In this document: positions 48,092-61,032 of the stretch, in pieces
Numbering within the stretch: the first letter of the stretch is position 1
Layout: every line of letters begins with the position of its first letter
Origin: Microbacterium bovistercoris
Lineage (GTDB): Bacteria > Actinomycetota > Actinomycetes > Actinomycetales > Microbacteriaceae
Direction: 5' to 3'
Length of the DNA stretch: 64,000 nucleotides
Assembly: GCF_003387575.1 (NCBI RefSeq)
Contig: NZ_QUAB01000046.1
Location: 124,001-188,000 of the forward strand
Made by a program: the position numbers and the translations under genes
The notes under the pieces: model-generated
Told to the model about the DNA's origin: nothing
Seen by the model: only the letters and a program-made list of their open reading frames with translations
Database searches by the model: none

Positions 48092-49276
48092 ATGGACGAG
48101 TTCGCGCCGGAGCGCCTGGCAACGGATGCCGCAGAGCCGCCGACCGTTCGGGAACCCGATTCCCCGCGTCGGCACACCTGGCTGTGGGTCACCGGCGCGA
48201 TCGTGTTCGCCGGGCTGGTGATCACCGGTGTGCAGCTGTGGGCGAATCTGTCCTATGACGACGCCGAGGAGGCCTTCCTGCACTCGCGCACCGCCGCCCA
48301 GCCGGCGACGGCCACGCTCGTCGCGACGATGGAGCACGCCGACAAGGCCACCACGGCCGCGAAGGCCGTGGACGGTGTGACGGCCCCCGAGCTGCTCAGC
48401 GACGAGGACCGCGCGGCCCTCGCAGCCGGCGCCGCAGAGCTGGCCGAGGAGAACGCGGATGCGGGGAGGATCGGTCTCGATCTGCCGGCTGCGCCGCGCG
48501 AGAAGCCCGTGATGCCCTGGGACCTGTTCCTCCGGGCATCCGACCTGCAGGAGCGGACCTCGGCCCTCGAGGACCGCACCGAGACGCAGGACGCGACGGC
48601 TCGTTCGCTGAGCCGGAGCATCCGCGGCGTCGATGAACTGGGCGGACGCATTCTCGACAGCGCCCACGCAGCCGTACCGGCGATCGAGAAGGCATCCGTC
48701 GACGCCCGGTTCGCGCCGATCATCGAGCTGCGCAAAGCCGCTGACGAGGTGGGCTCCGCACGTCCGGACATGGATTCGAGCACCTCCGCCGGCCTGCTCC
48801 GGCTCGACAAAGCCGTCGCCGCGGTGCGAGCATCCGCTGAGTCCGAGCTGGCCGCGAAGGCCGGCCCGCTCTTCGAGGCCAGGCGCAAGGCCGAGGCGTA
48901 CGCGCGTTCGATCTCCGGCGGTGTGCTGCTCGAGTTCGTCTGGACCGACAGGCTGCTGGGTCAGGGCTCCGGAGAATCCGGCGCAGGCACGGCGACCTGG
49001 GACGGCAACGACGGCGGAACCTCCCACATCACCCTCACGAACTCCATCGCGAGGTACTGGCCCGCCGAATGGACCAGGGCGCTCGTCACGCATGAGATCG
49101 GACACGCCATCTCGGCCAAGTGCTACGACAAGTTCGACTGGGAGGACCAGGACGCGAACGAGCAGTGGGCGACCGCCTGGGCGATGAGCTGGGGCTTCTC
49201 CGCCTACGACTCCGGCGCGAACATCTACGGCACGCCGTCGAAGACGATGCAGGACGCCGCGAAGACCTGCCGCTGA
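48092..49276 (+). CDS. Membrane-anchored HExxH zincin-like protein
   Basis: 394 residues from ATG 48092 (MDEFAPERLATDAAEPPTVR). One transmembrane helix at about 29-52 after a short cytoplasmic stretch, a long helical extracellular region rich in Ala/Glu/Asp, and a C-terminal domain with THEIGHAISAKC (H334, E335, H338) and NEQWATAWA (E357), the pattern of a zinc metallopeptidase (HExxH plus a distal Glu). Cys344 and Cys393 could form a disulfide outside the cell. I do not recognise the family. It lies behind tRNA-Gly and before a terminator; divergent from rbpA only across that terminator. Confidence 0.75.
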   Translation: MDEFAPERLATDAAEPPTVREPDSPRRHTWLWVTGAIVFAGLVITGVQLWANLSYDDAEEAFLHSRTAAQPATATLVATMEHADKATTAAKAVDGVTAPELLSDEDRAALAAGAAELAEENADAGRIGLDLPAAPREKPVMPWDLFLRASDLQERTSALEDRTETQDATARSLSRSIRGVDELGGRILDSAHAAVPAIEKASVDARFAPIIELRKAADEVGSARPDMDSSTSAGLLRLDKAVAAVRASAESELAAKAGPLFEARRKAEAYARSISGGVLLEFVWTDRLLGQGSGESGAGTATWDGNDGGTSHITLTNSIARYWPAEWTRALVTHEIGHAISAKCYDKFDWEDQDANEQWATAWAMSWGFSAYDSGANIYGTPSKTMQDAAKTCR

Positions 49277-49278
49277 AC

Positions 49279-49317
49279 GCGCAGAACCCCGGGACCTCGG
49301 GTCCCGGGGTTCTGCGC
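49279..49317. terminator. Bidirectional terminator between the HExxH gene and rbpA
   Basis: Perfect 18-bp arms (49279-49296 and 49300-49317) around TCG. Convergent genes end on either side (49276 and 49328). Confidence 0.9.
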
Positions 49318-49327
49318 TGAGCGGTTG

Positions 49328-49681
49328 TTACTGGCCGCGGCGCTCCCGCAACTGGGTGAGCGCGTCGTCGAGAAGCTGCTCGGCCTCTTCGTCGGTGCGG
49401 CGCTCCTTCACGTAGGCGAGGTGCGTCTTGTACGGCTCGGCCTTCGCCAGCTCCGGCGGGTTCTGCTTGTCGCGCCCGGCCGGGAGCCCGGTGTGCGGGT
49501 GATCGATGATGTCCGGGATCTCCTCCTCGGGCAGACCAGCCGCGAAGTACCGCACGGTCTCGTTGCCGAGCCCGTCCCAGTACGAGACCGCGATGCGGTC
49601 GGCGTGGTAGCCGTGGTCCTGCTCCCCCATCGGGCCGGATCCGACCCGCGTCCCGCGGATCGCGTTGCCGCCGGTGGCCAT
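49328..49681 (-). CDS. rbpA: RNA polymerase-binding protein RbpA
   Basis: Actinobacterial RNA polymerase accessory factor that stabilises open complexes with the principal sigma factor. 117 residues from ATG 49681 (MATGGNAIRGTRVGSGPMGE); RVGSGPMGE is the conserved N-terminal motif, followed by the core domain (HADRIAVSYWDGLGNETVRYFAAGLPEEEIPD). The upstream in-frame extension is not conserved. Start overlaps the secG stop by one base. Its presence is strong evidence for an actinobacterium. Confidence 0.96.
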   Translation of the reverse strand: MATGGNAIRGTRVGSGPMGEQDHGYHADRIAVSYWDGLGNETVRYFAAGLPEEEIPDIIDHPHTGLPAGRDKQNPPELAKAEPYKTHLAYVKERRTDEEAEQLLDDALTQLRERRGQ

Positions 49682-49929
49682 CAGACCACCCCGACCTTCG
49701 TGATCAGGCCCAGCGCCACGATGGAGATGAACCACACCAGGGCGAGGATGATCGTGAAGCGGTTGAGGTTGCGCTCCGCGAGCCCGGACGAGCCGACGGC
49801 CGCGGTCATGCCGCCTCCGAACATGTCGGACAGGCCGCCACCGCGGCCCTTGTGGAGAAGGATGAGAAGAGTCAGCAGAACACTGCTGATGCCCAGCAGC
49901 ACTTGCAGCACGAACTCGAGAACCTGCAC
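49681..49929 (-). CDS. secG: Protein translocase subunit SecG
   Basis: Non-essential subunit of the Sec translocon. 82 residues from a GTG (forward CAC 49927-49929); two transmembrane helices (about 5-24 and 58-78) with the cytoplasmic KGRGGGLSDMFGGG loop typical of SecG. Follows tpiA by 82 bp and precedes rbpA; a consensus TATAAT lies just upstream, so it may also have its own promoter. Confidence 0.94.
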   Translation of the reverse strand: MQVLEFVLQVLLGISSVLLTLLILLHKGRGGGLSDMFGGGMTAAVGSSGLAERNLNRFTIILALVWFISIVALGLITKVGVV

Positions 49930-49974
49930 GGGTAGAAGCCTTTCACCGGGGCCGAACGGCCCGCATGACTGTCG

Positions 49975-49980
49975 ATTATA
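49975..49980 (-). promoter_or_regulatory. -10 element for secG-rbpA
   Basis: Reverse strand TATAAT, the only full consensus -10 seen here, about 46 bp before the GTG. No clear -35. Inside the gap-pgk-tpiA-secG-rbpA string. Confidence 0.55.
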
Positions 49981-50011
49981 CGGGGTCGCCCATTTCGGCC
50001 CGCCCCGACGC

Positions 50012-50803
50012 TCAGACGCCGACGTGCTTCTCGAAGCGGATGATCGCCGCGAACTCGTCCACGACGAGGCTCGCGCCGCCCACCAGGGCGCCGTCGACGT
50101 CGGGCTCGCGCATGAAGCTGGCGATGTTGCCCGACTTCACGCTGCCGCCGTAGAGCACGCGCGTGCGCGCCGCGGCATCCTCATCGAGAACACGGGCGAT
50201 CACCTGGCGCAGCGCCTGGCAGACCTCCTGCGCCTGCGCCGGCGTGGCCGCCTGGCCTGAGCCGATCGCCCAGACGGGCTCGTAGGCCACGACGATGTCG
50301 GCGGACGCCGGAACACCGGCCAGGGCCGCCTCGAGCTGCCCCGCGGGCACGGCACTGGCGCCGTGCTTCTCCAGGTCTTCCGCGGTCTCACCCACGCAGA
50401 TCACCGGCACCAGGCCATGCTTCAGCGCCGCGCGCACCTTGGCGTTGACGATCTCGTCCGACTCCGCGTGGTACTCGCGGCGCTCGGAGTGCCCGATGAT
50501 CACGTAGCCGACACCGAGCTTCGCCAGGAACGCACCGGACACCTCGCCGGTGTACGCACCCGAGTCGTGCGCCGACACGTCCTGCGCGCCGAGCCCGAAG
50601 GCGATCTTGTCGGCGTCGATCAGCGTCTGCACACTGCGGATGTCGGTGAACGGCGGGAACACCGCCACCTCGACGGAGCCGTTCTCGTGCCCCGCATCCT
50701 TCAGCGTCCAGTGCAGCTTCTGCACCGTGGCGACCGCCTGCAGGTGGTCGAGATTCATCTTCCAGTTCCCCGCGATCAGCGGGGTCCTCTTCGTCACAGC
50801 CAT
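50012..50803 (-). CDS. tpiA: Triosephosphate isomerase
   Basis: Glycolytic interconversion of dihydroxyacetone phosphate and glyceraldehyde 3-phosphate. 263 residues, NWKMN near residue 13, catalytic His in IIGHSERR, catalytic Glu in [14 protein letters not shown]. The ATG overlaps the pgk 3' end by 10 bp, with GGAGG upstream. Confidence 0.97.
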   Translation of the reverse strand: MAVTKRTPLIAGNWKMNLDHLQAVATVQKLHWTLKDAGHENGSVEVAVFPPFTDIRSVQTLIDADKIAFGLGAQDVSAHDSGAYTGEVSGAFLAKLGVGYVIIGHSERREYHAESDEIVNAKVRAALKHGLVPVICVGETAEDLEKHGASAVPAGQLEAALAGVPASADIVVAYEPVWAIGSGQAATPAQAQEVCQALRQVIARVLDEDAAARTRVLYGGSVKSGNIASFMREPDVDGALVGGASLVVDEFAAIIRFEKHVGV

Positions 50804-52020
50804 CCGAGTACCTCCAAGCCGGGGAGCTTCTTGCCCTCGAGGAACTCGAGGCTGGCGCCTCCGCCCGTCGAGATGTGTCCGAACTGGTCGTCCGCGAACC
50901 CGAGCTGGCGCACGGCTGCGGCCGAGTCACCGCCGCCGACCACGCCGAGACCGTCGATCTCGGTGAGGGCCTGTGCGACGGCCTTGGTGCCCGCTGCGAA
51001 CGCGGGGAACTCGAACACGCCCATAGGGCCGTTCCAGAACACCGTCTTCGAGTCGCGGATGGCCGCGGCGAATGCCGCGGCGGTGTCGGGACCGATGTCG
51101 AGGCCGATGCCGGATGCACCGAACGAGCTCTGCTCGATCGCGTCGGCCGCGACGACCTCGTGCGCCGCGTCGGCCGCGAAGCCGGATGCCACGACGACGT
51201 CGGTGGGGAGCACGAGCTCCACCCCGCGCTCCTTCGCCTCGGTGATGTAGCCGCGCACGGTGTCGAGCTGATCTTTCTCGAGCAGGCTGGAGGCCACGGC
51301 GTGGCCCTCGGCAGCGAGGAAGGTGAACAGCATTCCACCGCCCACGAGCAGACGATCGACGCGCGGCAGCAGGTGCGAGATGACGCCGAGCTTGTCACTG
51401 ACCTTCGAGCCGCCGAGCACGACCGTGTACGGACGCTCGGGCTTCTCGGTGAGGCGGTCCAGTACGTCCAGTTCCGTCGCGATCAGCAGGCCGGCCGCGG
51501 ACGGCAGCTGCTGGGCGAGTTCGTAGACGCTGGCCTGCTTGCGGTGCACGACGCCGAACCCGTCGGACACCATGGCATCGCCGAGAGCTGCGAGGCGGGC
51601 GGCGAAGGCGGCGCGCTCGGCGTCGTCCTTCGAGGTCTCGCCCGGGTTGAACCGCAGGTTCTCCAGCACCACGACGCCGCCGTCCTCGAGCGACGCGACG
51701 GCCTGCTGGGCCGACTCGTCCACTGTGTCGCGGGCGAAGGCGACCGGCTTGCCGAGCAGCTCGGAGAGGCGCTGCGCCACCGGGGCGAGGCTGTACTTCG
51801 GGTCGGGCGCGCCGTCGGGGCGGCCCAGGTGCGAGCAGACGACGACGCGGGCGCCGGCGTTGATCAGTGCGTTGAGGGTCGGCAGGGAGGCCCGAACACG
51901 GCCATCGTCCGTGATGACCCCGTCCCGCAGGGGGACGTTGAGGTCACAACGGACGATGACGCGCTTGCCTTCCAGCGAACCTACGGTGTCCCGGAGGGAG
52001 TCGAGGGTGCGCAGAGTCAT
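50794..52020 (-). CDS. pgk: Phosphoglycerate kinase
   Basis: Substrate-level ATP synthesis from 1,3-bisphosphoglycerate. 408 residues, N-terminal [25 protein letters not shown], and C-terminal [13 protein letters not shown] (nucleotide binding). Ten base pairs after gap. The SD region before the ATG is weak (TCTCTTCC), so translation may depend on readthrough from gap. Confidence 0.97.
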   Translation of the reverse strand: MTLRTLDSLRDTVGSLEGKRVIVRCDLNVPLRDGVITDDGRVRASLPTLNALINAGARVVVCSHLGRPDGAPDPKYSLAPVAQRLSELLGKPVAFARDTVDESAQQAVASLEDGGVVVLENLRFNPGETSKDDAERAAFAARLAALGDAMVSDGFGVVHRKQASVYELAQQLPSAAGLLIATELDVLDRLTEKPERPYTVVLGGSKVSDKLGVISHLLPRVDRLLVGGGMLFTFLAAEGHAVASSLLEKDQLDTVRGYITEAKERGVELVLPTDVVVASGFAADAAHEVVAADAIEQSSFGASGIGLDIGPDTAAAFAAAIRDSKTVFWNGPMGVFEFPAFAAGTKAVAQALTEIDGLGVVGGGDSAAAVRQLGFADDQFGHISTGGGASLEFLEGKKLPGLEVLGWL

Positions 52021-52030
52021 GGAAGAGAGT

Positions 52031-53065
<1,035 letters not shown>

Positions 53066-53100
53066 GGAATTGCGTGATTCTTGCGGATTGCACGGACAAC

Positions 53101-53136
53101 GGCGTCCTGATGGGCTGTAGCGCCCATCAGGACGCC
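53101..53136 (-). terminator. Terminator after sodA
   Basis: Perfect 15-bp stem (53101-53115 with 53122-53136) around TGTAGC. On the minus strand between sodA stop and gap. Confidence 0.85.
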
Positions 53137-53142
53137 CATCTT

Positions 53143-53769
53143 TTACGACAGTACCAGCAGACCCGCAGTGTTCTCGCGCGCCGTTACGAACCGCTGTGAC
53201 ACGTTCTCCCAGTTCGCGATGTTCCAGGCCGCCTTGACGTAGTCGGCCTTGACGTTGAGGTAGTCCAGGTAGAAGGCGTGCTCCCACATGTCCAGCTGGA
53301 ACAGCGGGATCGTGCCCTGGGCGGTGTTGCCCTGCTGGTCGAACAGCTGCTGGATGATCAGTCGCTTGCCGATCGGGTCCCAGCTCAGCACGGCCCAGCC
53401 GGAGCCCTGGATGCCCATGGCCGCGGCGGTGAAGTGCGCCTGGAACTTCTCGAAGGAGCCGAAGAACTCCTCGATGGCGGCCTTGAGCTCGCCCTCGGGC
53501 TGGCCGCCGCCGTTCGGCGACAGGTTGGTCCAGAAGATCGAGTGGTTGACGTGACCGCCGAGGTGGAACGCCAGGTCCTTCTCGAGACGGTTGACGTTGG
53601 CGAAGTTGCCGGTCTCCCGGGCCTCGGCCAGCTGCTCCAGCGCAGCGTTCGCGCCCGCGACGTACGCCGCGTGGTGCTTGTCGTGGTGCAGCTCCATGAT
53701 CTTGGCGCTGATGTGCGGCTCGAGCGCCGCGTAGTCGTAGGGAAGGTCGGGGAGCGTGTAAGTCGCCAT
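53143..53769 (-). CDS. sodA: Superoxide dismutase (Mn/Fe)
   Basis: Removes superoxide. 208 residues from ATG 53769 (MATYTLPDLPYDYAALEPH). Metal ligands in HHDKHHAAYV, FHLGGHVNHSIFW and DMWEHAFYLDYLNVK. Monocistronic, with its own terminator. Mn versus Fe cannot be decided from sequence, though GGHVNHSIFW is common in Mn-type enzymes. TAGGAT at 53858-53853 may be its -10. Confidence 0.96.
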   Translation of the reverse strand: MATYTLPDLPYDYAALEPHISAKIMELHHDKHHAAYVAGANAALEQLAEARETGNFANVNRLEKDLAFHLGGHVNHSIFWTNLSPNGGGQPEGELKAAIEEFFGSFEKFQAHFTAAAMGIQGSGWAVLSWDPIGKRLIIQQLFDQQGNTAQGTIPLFQLDMWEHAFYLDYLNVKADYVKAAWNIANWENVSQRFVTARENTAGLLVLS

Positions 53770-53917
53770 GTCGAATTCATCCAATCCGCGCCGCGCCGCG
53801 GCGCTTGTCGTTCCCCTGCGCCGCCGTGTGCGGGGCAGAGCGGACGAGTCTCATCCTACTGACGACAACGCGCCTGCGGACGGGATGCTTCCGCAGATGA
53901 CCGCCGGAAACGCAGAC

Positions 53918-53946
53918 GTGGGCGCCTCCTGTGCGGAAGCGCCCAC
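53918..53946 (-). terminator. Hairpin after whiA
   Basis: GTGGGCGC (53918-53925) with GCGCCCAC (53939-53946) around 13 bases. Eight perfect GC-rich pairs downstream of whiA on the minus strand; no U-tract. Confidence 0.5.
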
Positions 53947-53967
53947 GATGCGGAAAAAATGCCGGTG

Positions 53968-54960
53968 TCAGCCGTCGAGCCCGGCCGGTACGGCGGCCTC
54001 GGTGCCCGGGATGCCCTCCTGCTGCGCGCGCTTGTCGGCCATCGCGAGCAGACGGCGGATGCGGCCGGCGACGGCATCCTTGGTCAACGGAGGCTCGGCG
54101 TGGTGGCCGAGCTCGTCGAGGCTGGCCTCACGGTGCTCCAGACGCAGGCGTCCCGCGAGACGGAGGTGGTCGGGAACCTCGTCGCCGAGGATCTCGAGCG
54201 CGCGCTCGACGCGCGCGCAGGCGGCGACCGCGGCCTGCGCCGAACGACGCAGGTTCGCGTCGTCGAAGTTCACCAGCCGGTTCACACCGGCGCGCACCTC
54301 GCGACGCTGACGCATCTCCTCCCACGCGGCGGCGGTGCGCTGCGCACCCATCACGGCGAGGATGCCGCGGATCGCTTCCCCCTCGCGGACGACGACGCGC
54401 GGCATGCCGCGCACCTCGCGGGCCTTGGACGCGATACCGAGTCGGTGCGCGGCGCCCACGAGGGCCATCGCGGCCTCGGACGACGGGCAGGCGACCTCGA
54501 GCACGGCCGAACGGCCGGGCTCACTCAGCGATCCCGCAGCCAGGAATGCGCCGCGCCAGATGCCGGCGAGCTCCTCACGGGAGCCGGTGGTCAGGCGGTT
54601 CGGCAGTCCGCGCACCGGACGACGACGGGGGTCGAGCAGACCGGTCTGGCGGGCGAGGGTCTCACCGGCGGCGATCACGCGCACGGCCCAGCGCGGGCTC
54701 TCCGCCGCGCCACCGGTCTGTGCCGTGCTGGACTTCACCTGCGCGATCTCAGGCCGCACACCGTAGATCTCCGCGAGATCACGGGCGACTCGACGCGCCA
54801 GCGTCTCGGCGTCCACCTCGGCTTCGACCGCGACGCGCCCCGCGATGGAGTGCAGTCCGCCGGCGAACCGGAGGATGGTGGTCACCTCCGCGACACGCAC
54901 CGAAGGGGGTGCGTTCCGAATGCTGACCAGTTCCGCCTTGACGTCGGTGGTTAGTGCCAC
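53968..54960 (-). CDS. whiA: DNA-binding protein WhiA
   Basis: Conserved Gram-positive regulator (sporulation-type septation in Streptomyces; cell division elsewhere). 330 residues from a GTG at 54960 ([19 protein letters not shown]) with AAGAGGAG upstream. Homing-endonuclease-like domain ([18 protein letters not shown]) and C-terminal HTH ([18 protein letters not shown]). Part of the canonical uvrC-rapZ-whiA run. Confidence 0.95.
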   Translation of the reverse strand: MALTTDVKAELVSIRNAPPSVRVAEVTTILRFAGGLHSIAGRVAVEAEVDAETLARRVARDLAEIYGVRPEIAQVKSSTAQTGGAAESPRWAVRVIAAGETLARQTGLLDPRRRPVRGLPNRLTTGSREELAGIWRGAFLAAGSLSEPGRSAVLEVACPSSEAAMALVGAAHRLGIASKAREVRGMPRVVVREGEAIRGILAVMGAQRTAAAWEEMRQRREVRAGVNRLVNFDDANLRRSAQAAVAACARVERALEILGDEVPDHLRLAGRLRLEHREASLDELGHHAEPPLTKDAVAGRIRRLLAMADKRAQQEGIPGTEAAVPAGLDG

Positions 54961-55044
54961 GGGACTCCTCTTGCTCCGCGCGCCGGATCGCGGCGCAAGG
55001 GACAAGCTTACAAGGAAGAGCCTGCCCTCGACGATTCAGAGAGC

Positions 55045-55950
55045 CTACTCCCGGCCGAGGTCGCGGTGGCGGATGTTGACCGCGACTCCCGGGATCTGGC
55101 CGAGCCTGCGGCCCAGTTCCTCGGCCATCGCGACCGAGCGGTGCTTGCCTCCGGTGCATCCGATCGCGACCGTGGAGTGGCTCTTGTTCTCGCGCTGGTA
55201 TCCCTCGAGCACCGGCACCAGCGCGGCGGCGTAGGCGTCCAGGAACTCCTGGGCGCCGTCGCGCGAGAGCACGTAATCGCGCACCTGGTCGTCCTGGCCG
55301 GTGAGGCCGCGCAGCTCGTCGTTCCAGAACGGGTTCGGCAGGAAGCGCATGTCGGCCACGAGGTCCACGTCGGTGGGCAGACCGTACTTGAACCCGAAGC
55401 TCAGCAGGGTCAGCCTGTGGCGCGCGGCCCCCTCCTCGGAGAACATCTCGGTCACCTGCGTGGCCAGCTGGTGGATGTTCAGGCTCGAGGTGTCGATCAC
55501 CAGGTCCGCGGCCTCGCGGACCATCGCCAGACGCGACCGCTCCGTGCGGATGCCGTCCAGCAGAGTCCCGTCGCCCTGCAGCGGATGCGGTCGCCGCACG
55601 GACTCGAAGCGGCGCACCAGCACGTCATCCGAGGCGTCCAGGAACAGCACCTTCACGCCGGAGCCACGGGAGCGCAGCGCACGCGCGACACCCGGGAAGT
55701 CGTCGAACAGGTTGCGTCCGCGGACGTCGACGACGGCGGCGACCTTTGGCAGGTTCGCGCCACCCATGCCGGTGAGGTCGAGCAGCGGACGCAGGATCTG
55801 CGGGGGCAGGTTGTCGACCACGTACCAGCCGAGGTCCTCCAGGGCGTTCGCCGCCGTGGTTCGGCCGGCCCCTGACATCCCGGTGACGATGAGGAACTCA
55901 CCCTGCTCCTCGACAGTGGTCGCTTCGTCCGCCGTCTCCGCCGCAGTCAT
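55045..55950 (-). CDS. rapZ: RNase adapter RapZ (YvcJ-type nucleotide-binding protein)
   Basis: P-loop protein; in enterobacteria it controls small-RNA turnover, in Gram-positives the role is less clear. 301 residues: Walker A VTGMSGAGRTTAANALEDLG, VVDNLPP, and the C-terminal domain with GCTGGKHRSVAMAEELG. An acidic 15-residue N-terminal extension precedes the P-loop. Follows uvrC by 26 bp and precedes whiA. Confidence 0.95.
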   Translation of the reverse strand: MTAAETADEATTVEEQGEFLIVTGMSGAGRTTAANALEDLGWYVVDNLPPQILRPLLDLTGMGGANLPKVAAVVDVRGRNLFDDFPGVARALRSRGSGVKVLFLDASDDVLVRRFESVRRPHPLQGDGTLLDGIRTERSRLAMVREAADLVIDTSSLNIHQLATQVTEMFSEEGAARHRLTLLSFGFKYGLPTDVDLVADMRFLPNPFWNDELRGLTGQDDQVRDYVLSRDGAQEFLDAYAAALVPVLEGYQRENKSHSTVAIGCTGGKHRSVAMAEELGRRLGQIPGVAVNIRHRDLGRE

Positions 55951-55975
55951 GTGGTCCCTTCCCCTCGCATCCAGC

Positions 55976-57915
55976 TTAGGGCTTTTCCACGGCGCCCTTC
56001 GAGAGCCTCGCCTGGATGGTGCGCGCGAGCGACGGACCGATGCCGGGGACCTCCTGGATCTGCTCCGCGTCGGCGGCTCGCAGCTTGGCGACCGACCCGA
56101 AGTGCTTCAGCAGCGCCTTGATCCTCGCGTCACCGAGTCCCGGCACCTCGGACAGCACCGTGGTGATGTCGCGCCGGCGCCTGCGGCGCTGATGCGTGAT
56201 CGCGAACCGGTGCGCCTCGTCGCGCAGCCGCTGCACGAGATACAGCGCCTCGCTGGTGCGGGGCAGGATGACCGGGAAGTCATCGCCCGGCAGCCAGATC
56301 TCCTCGAGGCGCTTGGCGATGCCGCACAGCGCGATGCCGGTCACGCCGCTGTCGTGCAGCGCCCGCGCGGCCGCGGCGACCTGCGGCTGCCCGCCGTCCA
56401 CGATCAGCAGCTGCGGCCGGTAGGCGAAGCGGGGGCGCTTGGATCCGTTCCCTGCGCCCGTCGAAGGATCGCCCACCTCAGCGGTCGGATCCGGCGTTTC
56501 GTCTCGCTCCGCTCGCTCAACGACCGGCGAACCCTCACTGTCGATGTGCGCGAGGCGGCGCATGAGCACCTGGTACATCGAGTCGGTGTCGTCCGTGGTC
56601 TCGGTGATGTTGAACGAGCGGTACTGATCCTTGCGCGGGAGCCCGTCCTCGAAGACCACCATCGAGGCCACGACGTTCGTACCGCTCAGGTGCGAGATGT
56701 CGAAGCACTCGATGCGCAGCGGCGCCTCGGCCATGCCGAGCGCCTCCTGCAGGTCGGTGAGCGCCTGTGTGCGCGCGACGTAGTCGCTCGTGCGCTTGGT
56801 CTTGTGCCGGATCAGCGCCTGCGTCGCGTTCAGCGTCGCGGTGCGCATGAGCTCGGCCCGCTGCCCGCGTTGCGCGACGGCGATCTCGACCTTTCTGCCG
56901 CGCTTCTCGCGGAGCCACTGCTCGAGCTCGGCGGCGTCATCGGGCAGAGACGGCACCAGGATGCGGCGCGGGATGTCGCCGGACTCTCCGTAGGCGCGCT
57001 GCAGCACCTGGTCGACCAGCTCGGGCCCCGCGATGTCGATCTCCTTGTCGATGGCCGTGGCGCGCACGCCGCGCACGCGGCCGCCCCGGATCACGAAGTG
57101 CTGCACGGCCGCGGACAGCTCGTCCTCCGCGATGCCGAACAGGTCGGCGTCCTCGTCGGCGGCGAGCACCAGCGCGCTCTTGCCGAGGACGGCATCGATG
57201 GAGGCGAGCTTGTCGCGATACTTCGCCGCCGCCTCGTAGTCCATGGCGGCGGACGCCTCCCGCATCCGCTTGGTTAGCTCACGCGTGAAGCGCTCGTCGC
57301 CCCCCTCCATGAACGCGATGAAGTCGTCGACCATCGCGCGATGCTCCTCGATGGTGCAGGTCATCGAGCACGGTCCGCCGCAGCGACCGATCTGACCCGG
57401 GAAGCACGGCCGGCCGGTCTGCATCGCCTTGCGGTAGCTGGCGTCGCTGCAGGTGCGGATCGGGAAGGCCCTGACCATCAGTTCGATGGTGTCGTGCACC
57501 GCCCAGACCTTCGGGTACGGTCCGAAGTACTTCGCGCCCGGGATCCGGCGATTGCGTGTGACGATCACGCGCGGTGCCTCGTCGGCGAGCGTGATCGCCA
57601 TGAACGGGTAAGACTTGTCATCCTTGTAGCGCACGTTGAACGGCGGATCGAACTCCTTGATCCACATGTACTCCAGCTGGAGCGAGTCGACGTCGGTCGC
57701 GACGACTGTCCACTCCACGGATGCCGCGGTCGTGACCATCCGGCGGGTGCGCTCGTGCAGCGTCCGCAGCGGCGCGAAGTAGTTCGACAGCCGCTGACGC
57801 AGGTTCTTCGCCTTGCCGACGTAGAGCACCCGGCCGTCGGAGTCGCGGAACCGGTACACCCCGGGATCGGTCGGAATCTCCCCTGTGCGCGGCTTGTACG
57901 GGAGGACGTCCGCCA

Positions 57916-57916
<1 letters not shown>
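55976..57916 (-). CDS. uvrC: UvrABC system protein C
   Basis: Nicks both sides of lesions in nucleotide excision repair. 646 residues from ATG 57916 ([19 protein letters not shown]): GIY-YIG nuclease domain (PGVYRFRD...[18 protein letters not shown]), Cys cluster [16 protein letters not shown] motif, RNase H-like domain ([10 protein letters not shown]), C-terminal HhH2 ([29 protein letters not shown]). Between SEGSPV and the [10 protein letters not shown] strand there is a low-complexity insert of about 35 residues encoded partly by a repeat-like sequence (56496-56525). Start shares one base with the uvrA stop (TGATG). Confidence 0.96.
56496..56525 (+). repeat. Repeat-like sequence inside uvrC
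   Basis: Forward strand begins GTTTCGTCTCGCTCCGCTCG and ends CTCAACGACC. It contains the internal direct repeat CTCGCTCCGCTCGCTC. From memory this type of sequence recurs across Microbacteriaceae genomes, usually between genes; that is recollection, not a search. Here it is in frame and encodes part of a linker of UvrC. Confidence 0.45.
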
Positions 57917-60840
<2,924 letters not shown>

Positions 60841-60846
60841 CAGACA

Positions 60847-60852
60847 AGTCTA
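60847..60852 (-). promoter_or_regulatory. -10 element of a leaderless promoter for uvrA
   Basis: Reverse strand TAGACT, six bases (TGTCTG), GTG at 60840. No LexA-type SOS box recognised nearby. Confidence 0.6.
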
Positions 60853-60940
60853 GGAGTGGCCACCGACATCGGGCTCGGAGAGCACTCAGGCGCGGCATCC
60901 GTGGGTCCTCACAACCGGACGCGACTCGTGTGAGTCCGGC

Positions 60941-60978
60941 GTTACACCGCCGACACCGAACGGCGACGGCACCGAAAC
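60941..60978 (+). promoter_or_regulatory. GlnR-type binding box upstream of the nitrate genes
   Basis: Sequence reads GTTAC-6-GACAC-6-GCGAC-6-GAAAC with exact 6-base spacers. The actinobacterial GlnR consensus is gTnAC-n6-GaAAC repeated with n6 (established knowledge). Two of four half-sites match fully and two miss one base each. It lies just upstream of a -10 candidate (60989-60994, TAGCCT), in the right place for activation under nitrogen limitation. Confidence 0.75.
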
Positions 60979-60988
60979 AGCACCCCCG

Positions 60989-60994
60989 TAGCCT
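60989..60994 (+). promoter_or_regulatory. Candidate -10 for narK-type operon
   Basis: TAGCCT, about 11 bp after the GlnR-type box, giving a leader of roughly 30 nt with a GGAGA ribosome binding site before ATG 61033. Confidence 0.45.
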
Positions 60995-61032
60995 CCTGGT
61001 CATCAGGCCGGCATCCGAGCATCGGAGACACC

